Source of the DNA: Desulfobulbaceae bacterium
Lineage (GTDB): Bacteria > Desulfobacterota > Desulfobulbia > Desulfobulbales > Desulfobulbaceae
Length of the DNA stretch: 64,000 nt
Direction of reading: 5' to 3'
Assembly (NCBI GenBank): GCA_023544645.1
Contig: JAMJFO010000004.1
Coordinates: 49,332-113,331, forward strand
Position 1 is the stretch's first letter. The number at the start of each line of letters is the position of its first letter. The translations under genes were made by a program, and so were the position numbers. The notes under the pieces were generated by a model. It made no database searches and was not told where the DNA came from. It saw only the letters and a program-made list of their open reading frames with translations. This document shows, piece by piece, positions 1 through 8,363 of the stretch.

Positions 1-1
1 G

Positions 2-1105
2 CCCCGGCTCATTGATGAAATCGGCGAAGAAGACTTTTTCACCGGCAAGTGGGCCAGGCACGGCAGCGAGATCGCCAATCCCGTTGGCTGCGCCGACTGC
101 CATGACAACGAGACCATGAAGCTCACCATAACCAGAAAATTCCTGACCAGGGCGCTGGATGCTGAAGGCTCCCTCAAGGCGGCGGATGCCAGCCACCAGG
201 ACATGAGGTCCCTGGTCTGCGCCCAGTGCCATGCCGAATATTATTTCAAGAAAACCGAATGGACCGACAAGAACGGGCAGAAACAGACCGCCGGCGTGGT
301 CACCTTTCCATGGGCCAATGGATTCAGCGTCGAAGCCATGGAAAAATATTATGACGATATCAGCTTTGCTGACTGGACCCATAAGATCAGCAAGAGCCCG
401 ATGCTCAAGGCCCAGCATCCCGGCTATGAAATATTCAAGACCGGCGCCCATGGATTGAACGACGTGGCCTGCGCCGATTGTCATATGCCCTACGTTCGCG
501 AAGGCGCGGTTAAATATTCATCGCATAATGTCGGCAGCCCGCTGGACCACATGGCCAACACCTGCCTGAACTGCCACAGCGAAGACGAAAAAACGCTCAA
601 GGAAACTGTGGCCAGGAAGCTGGAGAGAAAGAATGAACTCAGCAAAACCGCCATGGACGTTATCGCCAAAGCGCATCTTGAAGCGGGAAAAGCCTGGGAG
701 CTTGGCGCAAGCGAGGCCGAAATGAAAGATATACTCCAAGACCTCCGTCATGCCCAGTGGAGATGGGACTTTTCCATCGCCAGTCACGGCTCCTTCTTCC
801 ACGCACCCGAAGAAACACTGCGAATCCTGGGATCGGCAATCAACAAAGGCCAGGATGCCAGGGTGAAATTACGTACGGTATTGGCCAAATATAATGCCGC
901 CGACTACGCAGCCCCGGATTTCTCGACCAAGGAAAAAGCGCAGGAAGTGATCGGGCTGCCGTACCAGAAACTGGTTGAGGAGAAAAAATCTTTCCTGGGT
1001 TCTCTGCGTACGGAATGGATTGAAGAGCAGAAGAAAAAAGGGCTGTATGATCCGGCCTCACGCGAGGGAATGGTTTTCAATACCTCATACGCCCCGGCCA
1101 AATAA
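2..1105 (+). CDS. nrfA: Cytochrome c nitrite reductase NrfA, 5' end outside window
   Basis: This is the C-terminal two thirds of the periplasmic pentaheme nitrite reductase that reduces nitrite to ammonium with six electrons. The reading frame is open from base 2, so the true start and the catalytic first heme lie upstream of the window. Four CxxCH heme sites are visible: CADCH (nt 89-103), CAQCH (218-232), CADCH (470-484) and CLNCH (563-577). The motif KAQHPGYEIFKTGAHG is the conserved NrfA segment that carries heme-ligand and active-site histidines. A strong terminator follows the stop codon. The quinol-oxidising partner NrfH would be expected just upstream. Identification is firm; only completeness is unknown. 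Confidence 0.93.
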   Translation, partial: PRLIDEIGEEDFFTGKWARHGSEIANPVGCADCHDNETMKLTITRKFLTRALDAEGSLKAADASHQDMRSLVCAQCHAEYYFKKTEWTDKNGQKQTAGVVTFPWANGFSVEAMEKYYDDISFADWTHKISKSPMLKAQHPGYEIFKTGAHGLNDVACADCHMPYVREGAVKYSSHNVGSPLDHMANTCLNCHSEDEKTLKETVARKLERKNELSKTAMDVIAKAHLEAGKAWELGASEAEMKDILQDLRHAQWRWDFSIASHGSFFHAPEETLRILGSAINKGQDARVKLRTVLAKYNAADYAAPDFSTKEKAQEVIGLPYQKLVEEKKSFLGSLRTEWIEEQKKKGLYDPASREGMVFNTSYAPAK

Positions 1106-1130
1106 CCAAAACTCATCATAAGCAAACCAA

Positions 1131-1168
1131 AAAACTCCCTGTGCTCAACACCCAGGGAGTTTTTTTTG
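1131..1168. terminator. Bidirectional rho-independent terminator
   Basis: A perfect 9-bp stem (1133-1141 with 1153-1161) has an A run on its left and eight T on its right. It therefore fits termination of nrfA on the plus strand and of the convergent TauE/SafE gene on the minus strand. Confidence 0.85.
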
Positions 1169-1178
1169 GTCACTTCCC

Positions 1179-1976
1179 TCACAGCAAACCGGAAAGCATT
1201 TTCACCCCCACGATCAACAGCAGGACGGCAAAAAGACGCTTGAGCCCGGGAACCGGCAGCCAGTGGGCAAGCCACACCCCAAGAGGGGCGGTCGCCATGC
1301 TGGCGCTTACCACTCCCAGCAGGGCAGGAAGATAGACATAACCGACTGAATAGGAAGGCAAACCAGCAGCGCTCCAGCCGGTGAGCATATAGCCCACGGT
1401 GCCGGCAACGGCAATGGGGAACCCGATGGCCGCCGAGGTGCCGATGGCATGGCGCACGGAAATATTGCACCAGATCATGAACGGCACGGAAAGGGTTCCG
1501 CCGCCAATGCCCATCAGGCTGGATACAATGCCGATACCGCTGCCGGCCCCAAACATTCCCGCATATCCCGGCATTTCCCTTGAAGATTTCGGTTTTCGGT
1601 CCAGAAGCAGCTGCACGGCAACATACAATAAAAAGATTCCGAAGAACCCTTTCAGGAGGTTGGTTGACAGCAGGGAGGCGATATAGGCGCCAAACAGCGT
1701 TCCGGTAATGATGCCGGGGACAATGCGCCGCACAATGTCCCAGTGCACGGCGCCGCGGCGATGATGGGCCATGAAACTGGAGATGGAGGTAAAGATGATG
1801 CTGGCCAGGGAGGTGCCCAGGGCGATATGCATAATGTGCTCATGGGGCATGGCCAGACCGGTAAAGCAGAAAACCAGCATGGGCACGATCACCAGTCCCC
1901 CGCCGATCCCCATCAGCCCGGCCAGGATGCCGGCAACGGCGCCCAGGGCCAGATAGATGGCAAATACAGACAGCAT
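1179..1976 (-). CDS. TauE/SafE family sulfite exporter-like permease (copy 1)
   Basis: A 265-residue hydrophobic protein with the two-fold repeated architecture of the TauE/SafE (formerly DUF81) family. Each half carries a glycine-rich LMGIGGG motif (near residues 20 and 155), and about eight membrane segments are expected. Characterised members export or import sulfite, sulfoacetate, taurine or other small anions across the inner membrane; the substrate cannot be read here. The start ATG lies 5 nt after the stop of a small upstream gene and has no clear Shine-Dalgarno of its own, so translational coupling is likely. Two further TauE/SafE genes lie in this window at 4730-5503 and 26776-27711. 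Confidence 0.9.
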   Translation of the reverse strand: MLSVFAIYLALGAVAGILAGLMGIGGGLVIVPMLVFCFTGLAMPHEHIMHIALGTSLASIIFTSISSFMAHHRRGAVHWDIVRRIVPGIITGTLFGAYIASLLSTNLLKGFFGIFLLYVAVQLLLDRKPKSSREMPGYAGMFGAGSGIGIVSSLMGIGGGTLSVPFMIWCNISVRHAIGTSAAIGFPIAVAGTVGYMLTGWSAAGLPSYSVGYVYLPALLGVVSASMATAPLGVWLAHWLPVPGLKRLFAVLLLIVGVKMLSGLL

Positions 1977-1981
1977 ACGGA

Positions 1982-2200
1982 TTATGCCCGCGCCAAAGAC
2001 GGGTAACGCCGATTGAGGTTGCAGATGGTCGACTGGCTGACCGCAGTATCCAGGTTGCGGAAAAACAATAGAGCATGTTTATCTCCAGGATCTTTGGCCA
2101 GCCGTTCCTCGTACATCGCAAAGAGCCTGGTGATCACATGCGTGGTCTCATCTTCGGCCAGTGAGCCGATTACCTCCCAGAGATCATTGACGCTTCTCAT
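1982..2200 (-). CDS. Small conserved hypothetical protein, 72 aa
   Basis: I do not recognise this protein. It is 72 residues long, soluble and mildly helical, with no cysteine pairs, signal peptide or membrane segment. It is probably real because a strong Shine-Dalgarno (GGAGGT) precedes the ATG and because the TauE/SafE permease start follows its stop by only 5 nt, which implies a two-gene operon and translational coupling. A role connected with the permease is only a guess from position. Confidence 0.65.
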   Translation of the reverse strand: MRSVNDLWEVIGSLAEDETTHVITRLFAMYEERLAKDPGDKHALLFFRNLDTAVSQSTICNLNRRYPSLARA

Positions 2201-2229
2201 CTTGCAGCACCTCCATTCGTTCTATAATG

Positions 2230-3450
2230 TTAAAAGGTCGGCATGGGGACCTTGCCCCATTTATGCTCACCTGATGCCATGATGACCGATACAACCTTTT
2301 CTTCGAATCGATCATAATCGACAAGAAGGGCGGGCGTCCTCTCCAACCCGAGACCAAACAGTCTCTCGGAGGGCATGGGATCACCGTTCTTATCCGTGAC
2401 TGCCACGAAGATGAAACGTTCAACGTCATAGTCGGTGGCAATGCCGCCCAACGTCCCGATAAAATTATAAAAGATACGGAAAAATTTTCCCAGCCCGCCC
2501 TTGAACCTGTGCTCGTGCCACTCCAGCACCTCGGGGAACCGCTGAATAATATCATCCGAAAACCGGCGATTCTCGTCCGTCACCAGCGCGGTCAGGAAAA
2601 AATCACCGGGCATGATATAGGCAAGATTCACCTCCTGGTGGTCTGCCAGGAACTCCCGGACATCGTCTGATTGCAGGACATGGCTGTACAATTCCCTGAT
2701 TTCCCCAGGTGAACGCTCAAACACCGGCAGCAGGTCGACCTGCCCTTCAATCGGCACCAGCGGCAGCTGCTTGATGGTATATGACCTGATCCCCATGGCC
2801 GCCAGAATGGATAACGACAGGACAACAACATAACTCACCAGGATTCCGCACCATTTTGGTTTGATCCAGCCAAACAGGAGCGCAAACAGTTTTCCTCCCG
2901 GTTCGCCGGGCAAAAACATGGGAATGCCGGCCATGTATTTTTCGTACACCCCGGGAACCTCGTGCTTCATCCGCCACTCTTCATTTCTGGCAAGGATGTA
3001 GTAGATATAGAGCATGGTTATAAAAAAAATAAGGACAATGAACCGGGGCCAGTACAGGAGCAGACCAAAACCGGAAACGGCAAGGAACAGGTATTGCGGG
3101 TGTCTTATTTTTGCATAAAAACTGAAGGTGACCACCCCTTTGCCGGTAAACCTGCCCCAGTACAGAGGAACTGCCGCGGCCAGAAAGAGGAGCAGGCCAA
3201 TGACCAGCAGCACCTGCAGGTAGGAGATTGCGAGAATTACCGGATCATCCAGAAAAACCATGTGCGGCAGAAAAAACTCCGTTGACCAGCTCGTCAGCCT
3301 TGATGATGCCAGGAAATTGAGTATGGGGGCATACACGGAATAAAAATAGAGGGCAAAGGGAGAAATCATGATGATGATTTCAATGGTAATCAGACAGTAA
3401 GCGAGTATGGAACCATACAGCAACAACTTCTGTCCTTTGTTGGCTCCCAT
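2230..3450 (-). CDS. Membrane protein with isoprenylcysteine/phospholipid methyltransferase-like domain
   Basis: This is a predicted inner-membrane protein of about 406 residues. The N-terminal half contains several hydrophobic segments and the RHPQYL motif, followed by an EEWRMKHEVPGVYEKYM stretch. Both are typical of the SAM-binding end of the ICMT/PEMT/NnrU-like methyltransferase superfamily. After a further membrane segment near residue 210 comes a soluble C-terminal domain of about 180 residues that I do not recognise. The ATG at 3450 is preferred over an in-frame start 11 codons upstream because GGAGGT sits 7 nt before it. The substrate is unknown; proteins of this kind methylate lipids or prenylated thiols. 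Confidence 0.7.
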   Translation of the reverse strand: MGANKGQKLLLYGSILAYCLITIEIIIMISPFALYFYSVYAPILNFLASSRLTSWSTEFFLPHMVFLDDPVILAISYLQVLLVIGLLLFLAAAVPLYWGRFTGKGVVTFSFYAKIRHPQYLFLAVSGFGLLLYWPRFIVLIFFITMLYIYYILARNEEWRMKHEVPGVYEKYMAGIPMFLPGEPGGKLFALLFGWIKPKWCGILVSYVVVLSLSILAAMGIRSYTIKQLPLVPIEGQVDLLPVFERSPGEIRELYSHVLQSDDVREFLADHQEVNLAYIMPGDFFLTALVTDENRRFSDDIIQRFPEVLEWHEHRFKGGLGKFFRIFYNFIGTLGGIATDYDVERFIFVAVTDKNGDPMPSERLFGLGLERTPALLVDYDRFEEKVVSVIMASGEHKWGKVPMPTF

Positions 3451-3629
3451 TTTTAATACCTCCGGCACGTTATCAATTACCAATGTTTCATATTATAGCA
3501 TAGTCATCGCAAGATAAACATGAAACACGCGGTCATTTAGAGCAAAAAGAGCAGTCCTGTTACGTCATGGCAAAAATTTCGCACATTCGTTCGAGATAAG
3601 CGCGCCTGCAAGTCTTTGAATGACATTTC

Positions 3630-4556
3630 ATGATGCCGGATATCGACGGGTTCGAGGTTATCCGGCAACTGAAGGACAACAAAGACACCAGAAACATTCC
3701 GGTTATTTTTGTTTCGGCCCTGGGCAAAACCGAAGATGAAGCCAGGGGGCTTGAACTCGGCGCTGTTGACTATATTTCCAAACCGTTCAGCATCCCGGTG
3801 GTAATGGCCCGGATCAGGACCCACCTGGAACTCAAGGCATTTCGAGACAATCTTGCCCGCGATGCCGACGAACGCAGTATGGAACTTGATCTTACCCTTG
3901 CGCACCTCAAAAAAGCATACATGGAGCTCAACGAGGTCCACAATCAGATCCGCTCATCATGGATCGAGACCATTTATCGGCTCACCAAGGCCGCGGAATA
4001 CAAAGACGAAGAAACCGAAGACCATATCCGACGGGTGGGTTTATACACCAGGGAGCTTGCCCAGACCATGGGCATGGATAAAGAGTTTGTCGATGCCATC
4101 TATTACTCGGCGCCGATCCATGACATCGGCAAGGTCGGCATACCCGATGAAATACTGCTCAAACCGGCAAACCTGACGCCGGAAGAAACAAAAATCATCA
4201 AAAGCCACACCATCATCGGCGCGAGGATACTGGAAGATTCCGGCTCGTCTTTTCTCGATATGGCCAGGGACATAGCCCTGTCACACCATGAACGGTGGAA
4301 CGGTACCGGATATCCCTTTGGCCTGACAGGTGAAGACATCCCCCTGGCCGGCAGGATCATGAACATCGTCGACCAGTACGATGCCCTGCGCAGCAGGAGG
4401 CCGTTCAAATCATCCTTTTCCCACACCAAGGCCTTTGAAATAATCACCAGGGGCGACGGCAGGACAAGCCCGGAAGATTTTGACCCCGCCGTCCTTGAAG
4501 GCTTTATCAGGTGTGCGGCAAAATTCAACGAAATCTATCATACTCTGGCCGATTGA
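3630..4556 (+). CDS. HD-GYP c-di-GMP phosphodiesterase with N-terminally truncated receiver domain
   Basis: The sequence opens inside a response-regulator receiver domain at MMPDIDGFEV, so the first half of that domain, including the phosphoacceptor aspartate normally just before this motif, is missing. The conserved receiver lysine (ISKPF) remains. A linker helix follows, then a complete HD-GYP domain with HDIGKVGIPDEIL and HHERWNGTGYP, the metal-binding signature of c-di-GMP phosphodiesterases. An in-frame TGA lies 9 nt before the first ATG, no Shine-Dalgarno is visible, and the upstream 140 nt encode no receiver sequence in any frame. It is either a 5'-deleted pseudogene or an unregulated phosphodiesterase. 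The ORF itself is intact to its stop. Confidence 0.8.
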   Translation: MMPDIDGFEVIRQLKDNKDTRNIPVIFVSALGKTEDEARGLELGAVDYISKPFSIPVVMARIRTHLELKAFRDNLARDADERSMELDLTLAHLKKAYMELNEVHNQIRSSWIETIYRLTKAAEYKDEETEDHIRRVGLYTRELAQTMGMDKEFVDAIYYSAPIHDIGKVGIPDEILLKPANLTPEETKIIKSHTIIGARILEDSGSSFLDMARDIALSHHERWNGTGYPFGLTGEDIPLAGRIMNIVDQYDALRSRRPFKSSFSHTKAFEIITRGDGRTSPEDFDPAVLEGFIRCAAKFNEIYHTLAD

Positions 4557-4729
4557 AGCTGCCTAACTCCTCACAAGGCATGTCAACGATATGATTGATG
4601 CCCCAACATGTCAAAGGCGCCGCAGATTTGCACCAGTCAGGGCAGGCTGCTCCCGGCACGAAGTCAGCAATCGGGCGAAGATGCGGCACCTGCGGCCATT
4701 TACGCGCAAACGAACCGGAACAGGACCGA

Positions 4730-5503
4730 TCAGAACAGCGATATCCATATCCTGATTGCTGCTAGGGCGATCACCCCGGCAAGAATCTGTCGCAAAATAC
4801 CCACCCTTGCCCTGTTGCTGAGATGGGCCCCAACCATTGCGGCAGGAATGACTGTCAGGACGACGGGGATGGCCAGCAGCCATTCGATCTGCCCGGTAAT
4901 AGCCTTACCGGCAAAACCGGCCGCGCATGAAATCAACACAATCCCCAGATTGCTGCCGATGGCAATTCGCGTGGGGATATGAACATAAGAGGTCATCAGG
5001 GGAATCAGGATAAAGGAGCCTCCCTGTCCGACCATTCCGCCGAACAGCCCCACGGCGGCAGCCGCAACCACTGCGCGGAACCGGCTGAAGTCCAGCAGAT
5101 AGATATCCGGCCGTTCACAGTCATTTTTCACCGGCACAAACATCAATATGGCCGCGGCAAACGCCAGGCCGGCAAAAATAAAAAGCAGGACCTGGTTGGG
5201 TATCCAACGGGCTGCAGCCCCGCCGAAAAGGGAGGCAATAAATATGCTGACCCCCATGAAGAGGGAGAGCCGGTCGGAAACGAACCTGAAGCGACGGTGA
5301 GCCCATCCCCCGGCAAGGGAGGCGGCCAGCCCCTGGACAATGGTCAGACCGGCGACAATTTTCATGGAAAGAGGCTCAAAACCAAACAGGGGCGGAACAT
5401 AGAGAAGAAGCGGAGCCATGATGATTCCCCCGCCGATGCCCAGCAGACCGGAAAGGGATCCGGTTATCAGCCCGAGAATGCCGATGAGCAGGTAAAGCCC
5501 CAT
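4730..5503 (-). CDS. TauE/SafE family permease (copy 2), coupled to selD
   Basis: A 257-residue polytopic membrane protein with the TauE/SafE signature GLLGIGGGIIMAPLL near residue 20 and a degenerate second copy (FGGMVGQGGSFILIPL) near residue 155. The start is ATG at 5503, which overlaps the selD stop codon as TAATG, so the two genes are translationally coupled. The longer upstream reading frame only runs through the end of selD and is rejected. The family moves sulfite and related anions. The tight link to selD raises the possibility of selenite or another selenium/sulfur oxyanion as substrate, but nothing in the sequence fixes this. Confidence 0.88.
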   Translation of the reverse strand: MGLYLLIGILGLITGSLSGLLGIGGGIIMAPLLLYVPPLFGFEPLSMKIVAGLTIVQGLAASLAGGWAHRRFRFVSDRLSLFMGVSIFIASLFGGAAARWIPNQVLLFIFAGLAFAAAILMFVPVKNDCERPDIYLLDFSRFRAVVAAAAVGLFGGMVGQGGSFILIPLMTSYVHIPTRIAIGSNLGIVLISCAAGFAGKAITGQIEWLLAIPVVLTVIPAAMVGAHLSNRARVGILRQILAGVIALAAIRIWISLF

Positions 5504-6558
5504 TACGCTTCCAGCGTGATACCTACCGAATCGTCCGTTATTTCCCCGATTTTTACCGCTGCCGAAACACCTGCCGCCCAAAGCGAGGATACCAGTTCGT
5601 CCGCCTGAGACCCCGGCAGGGCAAGCAGAAGCCCGCCGGAAGTCTGCGGGTCGTAGAGCAGCTCCTCCTCGGGACTGCTGAGCGCGGCCCTGAGCTCGAA
5701 ATTGTGCCTGGCAACCATTCTGCGGTTCGCCTCGTTGCTGCCCGTAGTCTCCCCTTTTTCGTACATTTCCAGGGCGCCGGGATAGAAAGGCAGTTTGCGG
5801 TAGCTGACAACAACCCTGGAATTACATCCATGGGCCATCTCCACGAGATGGCCGAGAATGCCGAAGCCGGTGACATCGGTGCAGGCATGCAGATCATGCT
5901 GCAGCGCCTTTTCCATGGTCAGTCCGTTAAGAAAAGCCAGCTGCGGCAGCACTTCCCGCTCCAGCTCCCGGAACGAAAATTTACCTGATCGAACGGCGTT
6001 AAACAGCACTCCTGAACCCAGGGGCTTGGTAAGGACCAGAGCATCCCCTGGTCTTGCCCCGGCATTGGTAATGACCCGGTCCGGATGAACTATGCCGTTG
6101 ACGCAGAGACCGTATTTCGGTTCCTCGTCATCAACTGTATGGCCGCCGACCATGCAGGCCCCGGCTTCAACCACCTTGTCATGTCCACCGCGTAGGATAT
6201 CGTGCAGCATCCCCATGTCAAGGAGCTTGGAAGGAAACATGACGACATTGAGAGCGGTCAGAGGTTTTCCCCCCATGGAATAAATATCCGATATGGAATT
6301 GGCGGCGGATATCTGCCCGAACCAGTAAGGGTCGTCCACCGGGGGCGTGATGAAATCAACGGTATTGATCATGGCGATCTCGTCGTTGAGCCGATAGACC
6401 GCGGCATCATCCGAGGTTTCGATCCCGACCAGCAGGTTCGAATCAGTGGGAGGCGCAAGACCTTTCAGTGCGTCCGACAAGTCCGTCGGACCTATTTTCG
6501 CTGCTCAGCCGCAGGTGCGGGCAAGGCCGGTCAACGTCTTCTTTTTGAAAAATCCCAT
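5503..6558 (-). CDS. selD: Selenide, water dikinase SelD, a selenoprotein (UGA = Sec)
   Basis: SelD makes selenophosphate from selenide and ATP for selenocysteine and selenouridine synthesis. The obvious open frame starts only at 6480, but translation of the preceding bases in the same frame gives ARTCG, a TGA at 6505-6507, then AAKIGPTDL. This is the SelD active-site segment in which TGA occupies the catalytic Cys/Sec position and is followed by the essential lysine. The ATG at 6558 with GGGG 7 nt upstream gives 351 residues, the normal family length. Downstream come AIRS-type ATP-binding features (GIETSDDAAVYRL, VGGHTVDDEEPKYG). A SECIS-like hairpin follows the TGA. Without read-through the product would lack its catalytic residues. 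Confidence 0.95.
6472..6507 (-). other. Selenocysteine UGA with bacterial SECIS hairpin in selD
   Basis: The UGA (6507-6505) is followed after 13 nt by a perfect 7-bp stem, GUCCGAC (6491-6485) with GUCGGAC (6478-6472), closing a 6-nt loop GGACUU. The loop begins 21 nt after the UGA and starts with G, which fits the bacterial SECIS rules (a G early in a small apical loop at about 16-37 nt). SelB would bind this loop. Confidence 0.88.
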
Positions 6559-6700
6559 CACAATTCCCCGGTATAGCAATTAACAATAAGACAATACCAC
6601 AACATAGGACGATGCTATTATCAAGAGGGGTGAAAGTCAACGAATATATTCCATTCCAAGCCCGGTATGATATTGCCCGGGAACAGTTGCAGCTCCGTCC

Positions 6701-8308
6701 TTAACGGACAGGGCCGGCTCGGCGGATATCCTCGCTTATTTGGCCGGCAAACTGGGCAAAATTCTCGGCAAACATGGCGGCCAGCCTCTCTGCCTGTGCG
6801 TCATAATCTTCGGGATTTTCCCAGGTACTGCGAGGGTTGAGCATCTTTTCCGGCACATCAGGGCAGTGCAGAGGAATATGCAGGCCGAAAAAACGCTCCT
6901 GGTCAGTGGGGACATCATCCAGCTTGCCATCCAGGGCGGCGTTCACCATTGCCCGGGTGAATTTGAGGGGCATACGCTTCCCGATCCCGTACGGGCCGCC
7001 GGTCCAACCGGTATTGATCAGCCAGACCCGGGACCCGTGCTTCTTGAGTTTTCTGCCCAGTAATTCCGCATACCGCATGGGATGCATGGGCATAAACGGC
7101 GCCCCGTAACAAGCGCTGAATACCGGCGACGGCTCAGTCACCCCCCGTTCCGTTCCGGCCACCCGGGCGGTATATCCTGAAAGGAAATGATACATGGCCT
7201 GCTCCCTGGTCAACCTGGCTATCGGCGGCAGCACACCGAAGGCATCGGCGGAAAGGAAAATGATAGTCTGGGGATGGCCGCCAAGCCCTGTCCGGCTGGC
7301 GTTGGGGATGGCGGAGATGTGATAGGAGCCTCTGGTATTCTCGGTGAAGGTATCGTCGTCAAGATCGACCATCCGGGTGCAGGACTCCAGCGCGACGTTT
7401 TCCAGGATGGTGCCGAACCGTCTGGTGGTAGAATAGATCTCCGGTTCCGATTCCGGAGACAGCCTGATCAGCTTGGCATAGCAACCGCCTTCAAAATTAA
7501 AAACCCCGTTATTGCTCCACCCGTGTTCGTCATCGCCGATGAGGGTGCGGCCGGCATCGGCGGACAGGGTTGTTTTGCCGGTACCGCTGAGGCCAAAAAA
7601 AAGGGCCGTCTCATCATTCCTGCCGATATTGGCTGAACAATGCATGGGCAGTACGCGTTTCTTCGGCATCAGGTAGTTCATGACCGTGAAGATCGATTTT
7701 TTTGTTTCCCCGGCGTAACTGGTTCCGCCGATGAGGATCAGCTTCTTCTTGAAGTTAATAATGATGAAAGTTTCCGAATTGGTGCCGTCAAGGGAGGGGG
7801 AGGCATGAAAGCGCGGCGCGTTGATCACCGTAAATTCAGGAACATGGACGGCCTGCTCCTCCGATGTGCCCTGGATGAACATGTTCCGGGCAAAAAGGCT
7901 GTGCCAGGCATACTGCGAAATGATGCGCACCGGCAGCCGATAATCGGTATCCGCACCGGCAAAGCAGTCCTGAACGTACAGATCCTGGGTCTGCAGGTGC
8001 ATGGCCATCCGTTTATGGAGCTGGTCAAAGTATTCCCGGGAAATGGGCGGATTCACCCTGCCCCACCAGATATCTTTCTGGGGAGTTTTTTCCTGCACCA
8101 CGAACTTGTCGTCTGCGGAGCGGCCGGTGTGGTGCCCCGTCCTCACCGTTATCGGCCCGAGATGGGACAGGCGTCCCTCTCCGCGGACCAGAATTTTTTC
8201 ATACAGTCGCGGAGTGGGAAGATTCCAGAATACCTCGTTGAGATTTGTCAACCCGTGATTTTCCAGACCGTAATGACTCTTCTGCCAGACACATTTCTCT
8301 TGCTTCAT
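6701..8308 (-). CDS. pckA: Phosphoenolpyruvate carboxykinase (ATP)
   Basis: PckA interconverts oxaloacetate and phosphoenolpyruvate with ATP, in gluconeogenesis or anaplerosis. The protein of about 535 residues has the usual length. Visible signatures are the N-terminal GPITVRTGHHTGRSADDKF segment, the kinase loop FGLSGTGKTTLSAD near residue 250, and LIGDDEHGWS, which holds metal-binding acidic residues. ATG at 8308 is preferred because GGGAGAG lies about 6 nt upstream; an in-frame ATG at 8323 is possible. The gene stands alone on the minus strand between selD and the YitT gene. The same window also encodes PEP carboxylase (31549-34299), so both arms of the PEP-oxaloacetate node are present. 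Confidence 0.96.
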   Translation of the reverse strand: MKQEKCVWQKSHYGLENHGLTNLNEVFWNLPTPRLYEKILVRGEGRLSHLGPITVRTGHHTGRSADDKFVVQEKTPQKDIWWGRVNPPISREYFDQLHKRMAMHLQTQDLYVQDCFAGADTDYRLPVRIISQYAWHSLFARNMFIQGTSEEQAVHVPEFTVINAPRFHASPSLDGTNSETFIIINFKKKLILIGGTSYAGETKKSIFTVMNYLMPKKRVLPMHCSANIGRNDETALFFGLSGTGKTTLSADAGRTLIGDDEHGWSNNGVFNFEGGCYAKLIRLSPESEPEIYSTTRRFGTILENVALESCTRMVDLDDDTFTENTRGSYHISAIPNASRTGLGGHPQTIIFLSADAFGVLPPIARLTREQAMYHFLSGYTARVAGTERGVTEPSPVFSACYGAPFMPMHPMRYAELLGRKLKKHGSRVWLINTGWTGGPYGIGKRMPLKFTRAMVNAALDGKLDDVPTDQERFFGLHIPLHCPDVPEKMLNPRSTWENPEDYDAQAERLAAMFAENFAQFAGQISEDIRRAGPVR

Positions 8309-8363
8309 AGTCTTCTCTCCCATATGACCATAGTCATCTCCACTGTATGCATTAAAAAATGTC

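Noticed and set aside
4560..4600. Short similarity to 35608-35640 (AACTCCTC-CA-GG-ATGT)
   Set aside because: Only about 19 bases match, with several differences; it is too short to call a repeat family from two copies.
5503..6480. SelD starting at TTG 6480
   Set aside because: This would remove the catalytic Sec/Cys and the essential lysine; the upstream frame with TGA restores both.
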